Positions 9,194 through 16,602 of a stretch of 16,602 bases of DNA are shown piece after piece. The DNA is from Funneliformis mosseae (lineage: Eukaryota > Glomeromycota > Glomeromycetes > Glomerales > Glomeraceae): the NCBI GenBank assembly GCA_910592005.1, contig CAJVPP010002045.1, positions 1 through 16,602 on the forward strand. Reading direction: 5' to 3'. The notes beneath the pieces are model-generated. The model did no database searches. It was not told the origin of the DNA and worked only from the letters and a program-made list of their open reading frames with translations. Position 1 is the stretch's first letter; each line of letters opens with the position of its first letter. A program made the translations under genes and the position numbers.

Positions 9194-10474
9194 TCACATG
9201 TTACCATTCATGTCTCCATCAAACATTTGATCGATCGAATCTTCAGGCATCGATTCATCCATCAAATTATCTATTGTATCAATTGTTGATGAGGTTGAAG
9301 AATTTTCAACATTTAAAGAATTAACTAAATCATCAGTTGAAAATTTCATGGTATTTGAAGTCGAGAAACGTTGATCTAAAGGTGCGATCGCTGTCGACAT
9401 ATTCAAAAAGTATATTTATTTTCCAATCCATCCACAAAAAATTATTTTATCTGTAACAACATTACGCGTACCTTGTTGTCCAAAATTAATTTCCCGATCA
9501 TATTTGGTATATTTGGTCTTCGAAGTAGGTCTACGTCTTCTTCTCTCTTGAACTTCATATTCCGGAATTTCCTCAAATAAATGACATGTAAGTGAATGCC
9601 TCTTACAAGCATCCTTTCGAGTGAAGGTTCTACTACAATTAAAACATTTAAATTCGTGCTCGGGAAGTTCATGAATGCCGTATATATGACGTTTAAGGTC
9701 GTGTTTTCTCGTGAAACGATGTTCACAATCCGGATAACTACAAAGGAAGGGTTTCACTCGATCAACCTCATGAGTAAGTTGGTGGGTCTGCATGTTGAAT
9801 TTACGCGTAAAACGTCTATTGCATATCGGACAAGCGAATCTTTTTTCATTGAACGCCTCATTCTCTAACTTTCGTTTCTTTGTTGTCGTCTCTTTAGGTT
9901 GTTCATCATCATTATTATTAATGATTTCAGATTTTATTTCTTCTTTTATTTGTAATTTGGATTCGACTGCGGATTCATCTGCATCATCTGTTGTCCTTGG
10001 TGAAATTTTAACTAGTTTAGACTTATTCGAAACTTTTACCGTTTTTTCTGCGGGAAAGACTTTGATGGATGTAGGAGTAACTATAGGCGTCATTGAAGAG
10101 ATAACCGAGGTCGAAATATTTGCCGGTGGCATCATTGAGGAGACCGTTCCTGAAGTAATTTGACTAGTCTTATTGCCTCCGGTAGAAAGATTTTTTGTTT
10201 CTAGCTTTACATAACTACTACTAAATTCTCCATGAAACCCTGTATGAAACTTTGTTAAACTTGACTTTGGAGGTATCGTTGAAAAATTAGCATGTCTCAT
10301 TATTTTAGAAACTCTTGTTCTCGAAGATTCAGGGTCTAAAGACGGTGGACGAATGGGAACCAACTGTGGATTAGGCTGTCGATTGGAAACTGGCAATACG
10401 GTTTCAAGGTTACCACCTTTAATTACTTTTTTTTCTTCAATATCTTCTCTTTTGAGTACAAACTGATTCTCCAT
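9194..10474 (-). CDS. Three-finger C2H2 zinc-finger transcription factor
   Basis: Two exons, 9472-10474 and 9194-9390, with one 81-bp GT-AG intron; 399 residues. Three C2H2 fingers lie at about 215-298: C215/C218/H231/H235 (CPICNRRFTRKFNMQTHQLTH is the core), C245/C250/H263/H268 (a CxxxxC finger ending HDLKRHIYGIH) and C277/C280/H293/H298. The FTRK turn recurs in all three and RKHDLKRH resembles DNA-reading helices of Crz1-like fungal factors, but I cannot assign an orthologue. The N-terminal 200 residues are Ser/Thr/Pro-rich and probably disordered. Nuclear-localisation candidates are KKRKLE (199-204) and RRRRR (311-315). The C-terminal exon is acidic and Ser/Thr-rich (DDLVNSL, MPEDSIDQMFDGDM), as in activation domains. 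The ATG has a purine at -3 and follows an in-frame stop. An 80-codon upstream frame overlaps this start. Confidence 0.85.
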
Positions 10475-10679
10475 GTTTACAGAATGACAAGTGTTTTACT
10501 ACTGCGGGCAGATTACTAACAATATTAATATTGAACCGTGATTGGTCGGTAATGTTTTGCCGATCAGGTAATGTTGCTAGATCATGACGTAACACAACGT
10601 AACGTGAGTAGAAGTTGTTCTTACATACTTTAATCGATTTATCATGTGAGGTTACCAAATTAGTCACTGGTAATACCAT
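10437..10679 (-). other. Upstream open frame overlapping the C2H2 start
   Basis: An ATG-started frame of 80 codons begins 205 bp upstream of the zinc-finger ATG and ends 38 bp inside that gene in another frame. Its composition is less AT-rich than other leaders here. A strong donor (GTATGTAAG) after codon 17 and a CCCGCAG acceptor just before the main start allow a version in which this frame stops directly after the junction. It resembles no family I know. I read it as a leader element (upstream ORF) and not as a separate gene. Confidence 0.3.
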
Positions 10680-11062
10680 ACTTCAAAATGTGGGGATATA
10701 AAGTTTTTTTTTTTTATGTATATATATTTATATATATATAATAACTAATCAAATGACGATTGAATATCTATTTACATTGTTATTTATTCATCTATATATT
10801 TTTGGGAGGGAGGAGTTAGTACAGTCTATAATATAATTAGTAAAGGTATGATGTAAATAATTTTAAGTTTTTGTCATTATAATAATTGTGTTCTGAACAT
10901 AGTTAAATCAGCTTTCAATGGCGCACAAATTGCCACATATCTTGTACCCTTCTCACGAAATAATTTTTCGGAAAAATTTTAAAGGATTGATAAAACTAAA
11001 ATAAAATGTAAAAATTTAGGTTCACATGAACAAAATCTCGATAAAATAAAATAAAAAGGTTT
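10680..11062. other. AT-rich intergenic region
   Basis: Promoter-side DNA of the C2H2 gene and 3' flank of the repeat-containing gene. It has T- and TA-runs at about 10707-10740. An acceptor-like TTTTATTTTAG before a short open stretch (around 10994 on the minus strand) would allow one further exon of the gene ending at 11063. No independent gene seen. Confidence 0.5.
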
Positions 11063-12626
11063 TTACCTAATAATGGTATTGCTATCTTCACAATCTTCAA
11101 TTGTTTCATTTAATAAATTAGTGGACGTCGAATTTTGGGTCAAAGATTCCCCATCATCACCAAGATCGTCCGTGCTATAAGATATATTCGATATTTGATT
11201 TCTTGGCATTGTGAATTGTGATTTGGAAATGCCGGAAATTGTCTGTGATCCAAAATCTAACGAAGACGTCGATTCAAGCGAATTTTGACTCGTCCTAATG
11301 CCCCTTATGAATGATTCTTGAGATGATCCTCTGGATGATGTTCTGGATGCCTAATAAATGGAAAAGCAATTAGGATTGTAAGGTTGATATTATATATATA
11401 TATATATATATTAAAATTAAAACTGGGTTTCACTAACATTGTCCGAATTCTCTTGATATTCAAACTGAGCTCCATGTGAATCGGCCATAAATTCCGAATA
11501 TTTTCGATTCTCGAATCCCTGCATATGCCCTCGGTTATCAATCGGAGTCGTGTACGTGGATTCACGATAGTTAAATAATGTTGCATATGCGCTGTCAACT
11601 GGTTTTTGCACATGTTTTTGATTATAAAATGGTGTTATATACGTATTTTCCTCGAAACCTTGTATCGTATCTCGATTTACCAATAACGGTGTACGCGTAT
11701 TTTCGTTAGACCTTGGTAAATTCGAGATAGTCGACGTAGCCCCTTTTCTCGTATCCCGATTCTCAACTGGTAAATTGTTGGTCCTTGCCGTCACTTGCTG
11801 TAACATTTCTTGATTAACCGCATTATTGCTACTCTTTGGCATTCCAGCACTATCTTCCAAAGACACGTCTCTTAAAATAGAAGCATTGTTCTTGTTGCTA
11901 TCAGTTATACTTTTATTTTTACCTCTATAATAATAGGCATATTAACATAACATAATTAATGATGTAAAAAAAAAAAAAAGTAAGGATAATTCATTATATT
12001 ACAATTATCTCTTTATACATGCCTGTTGACAACTTGGCTCATAAATTCCAGTTCGAAATTATATTTATATTGATGCGGTAGGATTTCTTGATCATTTTCA
12101 TAAAAGATATAATTCCTTCCAAAATTCCAAATACTCTTTTCTATATTATATTTTAGAGTTGAAAAAATTATATTAGAAAAATTGCCTTTTAAGATACGAT
12201 AAAAAAAAGAAAGAAAGAAAGAAAAGATTACTGCAAAGCAAATAGTATCCTTCGCCGTCGATGATGTGATCCTCGTCCATGAACTTCACAAATGCTATTA
12301 TGACTTGCTAAAGGAGAAAAAATATGTTAAATCACAAAAGATCAAACATATTCCGAATATCACAATGTTACAAAAATACTTTGATTTCTTCTTGTAAATC
12401 ATGGTATTCCGTATAGAGTGAAATATCTGATCTAAAAATAAGATATTTTTATAACAAATGTGTAATTTCAAAGAATTGAGAAAAAAAAAAAAGGAAATTG
12501 AAATTTCGGGAATTTCAAAAAAATAAATTTGACTCACTCATTATGCAACTTAAAAGTAATTTGTACGATTTCGTCATTAATGACTAAAAGTCGTGTTTCG
12601 TTATGTGAGAACGAATTTATTTCCAT
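11063..12626 (-). CDS. Unrecognised protein with degenerate 18-residue repeats
   Basis: Six exons: 12538-12626, 12380-12431, 12232-12307, 12023-12140, 11438-11924 and 11063-11350, giving 369 residues. I do not recognise the family. Residues 1-111 look folded: alternating hydrophobic stretches (RLLVINDEIVQITFKLHN, DEDHIIDGEGYYLLC, SIWNFGRNYIFYEND). Residues 112-369 are polar, Ser/Asn/Thr-rich and probably disordered. Within them residues 187-251 hold degenerate repeats of about 18 residues with the pattern N/S-T-Y-x-T-P-x-x-N-R-x-x-x-Q-G-F-E. The fourth intron joins in frame only with a GC donor (CAG/GCATGT, 12022) and the acceptor at 11925. The third intron has two in-frame acceptors (12141 or 12186); the 91-bp version is used here and the 46-bp one would add 15 residues. 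The stop codon AGG-TAA at 11063 also resembles a donor, so a further short exon is possible. The start is the first ATG, with a possible leader intron upstream. Confidence 0.65.
11391..11410. repeat. (TA)10 microsatellite
   Basis: Ten TA units within the last intron (11351-11437) of the repeat-containing gene. Confidence 0.9.
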
Positions 12627-12796
12627 TAGGGGACTCGATATTTTAAATAAATATTAAAAATAAAAAGATAAAAATTTATTCATCAAGTCGATGATGATTT
12701 TTTGATACGTGATTTGTTGTATTTAATCACAAACCTTAATACTTACACAATTTCTCAATTTGATACAAACTACTGAATTTGGACTTTTTTGACGCG

Positions 12797-12828
<32 letters not shown>

Positions 12829-12991
12829 TTATTCACATGACATGATTTTTGTATTAATTACCATTCAATATATTCGGTGAATACGCGATTTAATTAAACG
12901 AGAAAGAAAAGAAATTCATCTTTGAAATTTATGAAATAATTTATTAAATTAAAATATTAATATTAATTGTACAAAAGTAAATACTGCCCGA
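12627..12991. other. Leader and promoter region of the repeat-containing gene
   Basis: 365 bp without a coding frame. A run of 28 A (12797-12824) is a poly(dA:dT) tract of the kind that keeps promoters free of nucleosomes. On the minus strand a strong donor GTAAGT at 12746 and an AG at 12634, eight bases before the ATG, allow a 113-bp intron in the 5' leader. The exon before it contains no ATG, so it would not extend the protein. Confidence 0.45.
12797..12824. repeat. A28 homopolymer
   Basis: Twenty-eight consecutive A residues followed directly by T6, about 170 bp upstream of the start codon at 12626. Its length may be unreliable in the assembly. Confidence 0.9.
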
Positions 12992-13218
12992 TTATTCAAA
13001 ATCTTGTGAATACGAGTCCTGTAACATTTGCTGTAAAAATACTACACCAAATGAATTTGGCAAGAGCATATTACTTTTTAATATTGCACCAATTGTAGAC
13101 AAAAAAATCTGATCAATCGTTTTTCTGTTTTGTTCAATATTGGTGCTTTTGATTTAACAATGTTATCTCGCAATATATTAACGTAACAATTATTTATAAG
13201 TGCCAGGTAATTTATATC
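12992..13218 (-). pseudogene. Short frameshifted coding remnant downstream of ALG6
   Basis: Two overlapping minus-strand frames look coding in composition and complement each other. The first runs from an ATATAG acceptor at 13219 and reads DINYLALINNCYVNILRDN, continuing to KAPIL near 13135. The second continues from about 13135 as EQNRKTIDQIFLSTIGAILK and ends QDSYSQDFE with TAA at 12992-12994. A single missing base near 13133-13137 would join them into about 75 residues. An ATG with a GT donor directly behind it lies at 13291-13293, only 7 bp after the ALG6 stop, and would give a 72-bp intron. I recognise no family. It could be a decayed gene, a base error in the assembly, or chance open frames in the ALG6 3' UTR. 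Confidence 0.3.
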
Positions 13219-13300
13219 CTATATATCAATTATTATAAAAAATTCAGAACGTTTCTCTCAAACTATAAATTTAAAGCATAATATCAGCACCATCTTTAAT

Positions 13301-15495
13301 TTATTCGGCCTTTCTCTTATCCTTTTTATCAATCAAATTATACGAGATTATTTGCCGATAATTAAAGTATATAAGCATCAATGAATATATTCCCGCGCTG
13401 AACGTAAGATTTAATACAGTATAAAGATCAGGATATCTTTTTGGTGGAGTGATGTTAAATTCTAAGAAATGAATTGCAGCCATCATAAAATAAGAAGCCT
13501 ATTTGTTGTATATAAAACATAAAATTAGGGTATGTTTTGTTTTCCTTTCGATTACAACAATATTGACGCAAAAAAAAAATTACCCAAGAAATATATTTTA
13601 ATATTATTGGTTCCACATTCTGCTGAACAAAAGATCCCATCCAATTCCACATAAGCCATACAACGAAATAAGGCAGAATCAAATGCTCCCTCTTCAATAA
13701 AGGAAACAAACTGTATCATAAAAAATAATATTTATTAAATAAAAAGTGGCTAAATTCTTTTAAAAAAAAAATGTATGAAACATATCATACCTGAATACAG
13801 CAACATTATTAAACCATGAACTCCAGAATGGCTCATCTAAAATCAACAGTGTAATTGGTAATGCAGGTAATAATATTGACTTTTCATGAACTTGGAAAGA
13901 AAACATAAAAAATGCCAATGCAGAATTCGCTAAACAATAAACAAGCCGACGTTTGTCAGGATTTGAACCGAGGTGTAGACACGATGGTAAGATAGCTAGA
14001 AGTGTTGTAAACAAACTAGAAAAAAACAAAACAAAACAAAATAAAATTTAAAATTAATCTCATTTATAATTGATAAACCTAATAATATAAAATGTAACTA
14101 CACATTACCTTATTTTTGTCAACGTATGAATTTCAAACATTTCGCGTAATTTGATGAAAATGTTTACAGCGCACCAAACATTGGCTACCTTGTCTTCATA
14201 CAATCCACGCTGAAAGGGGAATAGACGTGTGATGACTTGCGAGATATGTTCAACCGAATCCAAGAAAGGGAAAAACACGATAGCAAAAGTGATAACCACT
14301 GTAACGCCCAATTTCACAAAAAGTATTATCCTAGATAATCAAAAAGATTTAAAGCGAGTCAAAGATAAATGTTAAATATGAATTGATGCGTTTAACATAA
14401 CGCTCACCCTTTTCTGTTGTTTTTTATGCACTTTCCTAATAAATAAGCGAAAATAGCGGGTGCGAAGTAAAGAGCCATTTGCTTAAAACTCAATGCCAGG
14501 CAAAAGAAAATACTTCCTAAAACGTCATAATCAAAGAAAAAGCAATTCAATGCCCATATCGTAAGTCCTAACATCACAGAATTATACCTATAACGAAAAA
14601 AATTATAATGAAATGCAAATAAAAAAAATAAATAAATAAATAAGAAGTCATTACTACAACTCACTGGAAATGGCCGTGATCTATTAGTATTAGAGCAGGC
14701 TGAAGGAGAATGAACAATATTGCTAATCCCTAAATAAAGGCAAAATATTAACAAAATATTTTATGTTTGATCATACAAGTTTAAATGTACTTACACGCCT
14801 TTTCCAAGATTCATTAGCGAACCACCAATTCACAAACACAAAGACTGATGGTATATATATTAAATATTCAAGAACCAACACGGAAGATCGCATGAACAAT
14901 TTATTTTCCTCATTTTCCAACCCACGCGATGTGTCCAGCACAAACCATTCTGGGTTAAATAACGATCCTCTGCATGAAAAGGTATAATATAAATACAGAG
15001 AAGGTAATATACGTGTATTACAAAGGATCATACATTTTACCACAAATCCAGCTAACATATGCTGTTAAAGGAGGATAATCAAGACCCCACCATTCAAAAT
15101 CATAGTAATACCATTGATCTATCGGAACATGTAATGTTAATTCCATCCAATGTCTCTGAGCTTCATAATCTCCATACTTGGGTGGAGTGTTTTGACCTAA
15201 ATGATGAATAACGCGAATTAATTCTAATTCGAGTAATCATTGAGTTAGATCCTCAAAAAGGCGTCTGATTTTTATATCGAAGCTTACCAGAGTATGGATG
15301 CAAACCAACTGTCCATCTTACGTAAATTCCAAATAATAGCGATATTATTGCTGACCATTTTTCCAAATTTGATTTTTCTAACCAATTAAACCACCTCACT
15401 GCTGGTGATTCCACTATTGAGTCTCGATAATCTTTATAAATAGGCTCATGGTTCTCTGCTAATTTAGAACTTCCGAGCATTTGTTGTTTGTTCAT
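13301..15495 (-). CDS. ALG6: ALG6, dolichyl-P-Glc:Man9GlcNAc2-PP-dolichol alpha-1,3-glucosyltransferase
   Basis: ER membrane GT-C enzyme (family GT57) that adds the first glucose to the lipid-linked N-glycan precursor. Nine exons: 15288-15495, 15041-15196, 14795-14967, 14665-14729, 14408-14587, 14109-14330, 13791-14015, 13584-13710 and 13301-13498. Introns are 65-93 bp, GT-AG, phases consistent; 517 residues (human 507). Signatures in order: PPKYGDYEAQRHWMELTLHV at about 74-93, whose Asp79 corresponds to the proposed catalytic base; QWYYYDFEWWGLDYPPLTAY; FNPEWFVLDTSRG; DHGHFQYN (196-203); LFPFQRGLYEDKVANVWC (297-314); FSFQVHEKSILLP (373-385). The TPP..GDYEAQRHW form separates it from ALG8. 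Many hydrophobic segments agree with a multispanning protein. It ends KRKAE, fitting a KxKxx ER-retrieval signal. The ATG is the first after an in-frame TAA, with an ATTCAG just before it that could be a leader-intron acceptor. Confidence 0.95.
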
Positions 15496-16031
15496 TCTGA
15501 ATATATGCAATTAAAAAAAAACTCGGTTTAACTTTCTATAACTTCTATATAAATCAATGTCGCATGCAGATCTTTTTTATAGTGTAACTAATCAATTTAT
15601 CAATTTCGCGTTTTAAAGTCTAATGTGTTTCTTGTAGTACGTGTTAAGCTTTTTCTAACAGTCCGATACATATATCCCCATATGTGTTCTGAATGTTAGT
15701 TATATCATGCTATGTTGTAATAAAACAAACTCATTTTCGACAATAAGTCATTGAATGTGTGCAATTGAAAATTCAACGTGAATCGTTTCCTAATAATATC
15801 CGTCAGCATGAGAGCGTAATTTAAGATGCTTGAATTATTAATTTCATTTCGATAGTGCTTCAGCTAAGGATGGAAATTCGAATAGAGTCATCGTCGAAAA
15901 TTTGCTTGATACTACGTTATTACACCTTGAGTGCTACATGCATATTGGTGAAATTATTATAATTATGATATCGATGAACTATCCCAAGTGGCAATTAGAT
16001 AATTTGAAGTTTTGTATATTCTAATCATGTG

Positions 16032-16057
16032 ATTTGTCCAATGATTATTGGACAAAT
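16032..16057. repeat. Perfect 11-bp inverted repeat with CCAAT/ATTGG
   Basis: ATTTGTCCAAT and ATTGGACAAAT flank a GATT spacer, giving a perfect hairpin-forming palindrome. The inner ends form two facing CCAAT boxes, so it may be a symmetric promoter element for divergent transcription; that reading is inference. Confidence 0.7.
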
Positions 16058-16103
16058 ATTTAAAATGGAACAGTCTGAAATGAGTAAGCCACATCTAAAT
16101 CAC

Positions 16104-16127
16104 AAAAGTTCATGTGCACGAACTTTT
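16104..16127. repeat. 8-bp inverted repeat followed by a T run
   Basis: AAAAGTTC and GAACTTTT flank an 8-base loop (ATGTGCAC), followed by further T residues. It can form a hairpin in DNA or RNA. No associated gene is recognised. Confidence 0.6.
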
Positions 16128-16420
16128 TTTGACGGTTACGCAGGGGCAGTTACTATATCGGGTTTATTCCCTAAACTATTACTCTAAAAATGGAAAAATG
16201 TCATATTGTCGATCAATATATTAGTATTAGTAATACACCAATCGCATCAAAAGTTTATGTTTCTTAGGTGTTATAAATAAGAAGTTTCTCGTGTAAAATT
16301 TTTTAATATCGTTATTTTCTAATACCTTTTTTATCATGACTACCTCTATTGCTTACCAACAAGAAACCGAAAAACATTTCATACGAAAAAATACGTAACT
16401 CCTGCATTTTGTTTCAACAG

Positions 16421-16602
16421 TTATTGATAGAGAAAAAGAAGACACATCACAACACTCTTTGTGTTGCTCAGGAACTCCTAAACGATAAAAAAAAAAAAGT
16501 AAGTATAGTGGGATGAAAAATTTACACGGATGGGGGTTGCGTCTACTACCTGGTTTGGTAGGCCTTATGGAATTTTCCAGTTACAGTTTCTCGATAAAGA
16601 TC
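16421..16602 (+). CDS. Possible partial gene at the right edge (two exons)
   Basis: An exon of exactly 26 codons (16421-16498) reads LLIEKKKTHHNTLCVAQELL followed by NDKKKK. It is preceded by a good branch-point-like TAACT and acceptor TTTGTTTCAACAG and followed by a strong donor GTAAGT. An 82-bp intron then ends in TTTTCCAG at 16580, and the frame continues LQFLDKD to the window edge. The piece is Lys/Leu-rich and likely helical, possibly coiled coil. No start exon was found: ATG-started frames at 16065, 16190 and 16336 do not join it cleanly. On the opposite strand, 16546-16602 could instead be the end of a minus-strand gene (DLYRETVTGKFHKAYQTR then a stop). Splice signals favour the plus strand. 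Confidence 0.35.

Larger units (their letters stand above)
15496..16420. other. Intergenic region upstream of ALG6
   Basis: 925 bp, moderately AT-rich. It should contain the ALG6 promoter and, if the plus-strand gene at the right edge is real, that gene's promoter and first exon. Short open frames occur on the plus strand (about 15846-16020 without a start; 16065-16184, 39 residues with ATG; 16190-16267 with ATG), none of which I can assign. Two strong inverted repeats lie at 16032-16057 and 16104-16127. No RNA gene seen. Confidence 0.5.

Noticed and set aside
9792..10163. 123-codon open frame on the plus strand
   Set aside because: It is antisense to the C2H2 gene body and its Ser/Val-rich composition mirrors that gene's codons; no splice signals or start context of its own.
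12298..12537. 79-codon minus-strand frame
   Set aside because: It runs through an intron-exon-intron stretch of the repeat-containing gene in another frame; Phe/Ile-rich intron translation.
1..16602. CRISPR arrays, rRNA genes or viral replication genes
   Set aside because: None seen; the content is ordinary eukaryotic nuclear DNA.

Overview
The window looks like nuclear DNA of an early-diverging (Mucoromycota-type) fungus, most likely a Glomeromycotina species. The evidence is very AT-rich intergenic DNA and introns, many short introns (mostly about 65-130 bp, GT-AG), intact genes for 6-pyruvoyl-tetrahydropterin synthase and the gamma-secretase subunit PEN-2 (not found in yeasts), a fungal-style SWC4/DMAP1 and ALG6, and the end of a Tc1/mariner-like transposon. 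The organism is inferred; the spliced gene models were read by eye from splice signals, reading phase and family resemblance.

Layout. 1-166: one end of a Tc1/mariner-like element whose body lies to the left. 167-1979: gene-free, extremely AT-rich DNA. 1980-2051: tRNA-Gln(TTG), minus strand. 2293-3063 (-): PTPS, head-to-head with PEN-2 at 3250-3634 (+); they share a 186-bp promoter region. From 3853 to 15495 every recognised gene is on the minus strand: DMAP1/SWC4 (3853-5988), a DEAD-box-derived protein that has lost its catalytic motifs (6282-8619), a three-finger C2H2 transcription factor (9194-10474), a repeat-containing protein of unknown function (11063-12626), and ALG6 (13301-15495). A short, apparently frameshifted coding remnant lies just behind ALG6 (12992-13218). 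At the right edge a plus-strand exon flanked by good splice signals suggests another gene running out of the window.

The genes do not form a pathway. They are housekeeping functions (pteridine synthesis, chromatin remodelling, N-glycan assembly, intramembrane proteolysis, tRNA) mixed with two proteins I cannot place and one striking one: a 607-residue eIF4A-like protein with a conserved fold but with motifs I, II, V and VI replaced, joined to a helical and basic N-terminal extension. Its frame is intact across six introns, so it reads as a maintained pseudo-helicase and not a dead gene. It is the best candidate in the window for something undescribed.
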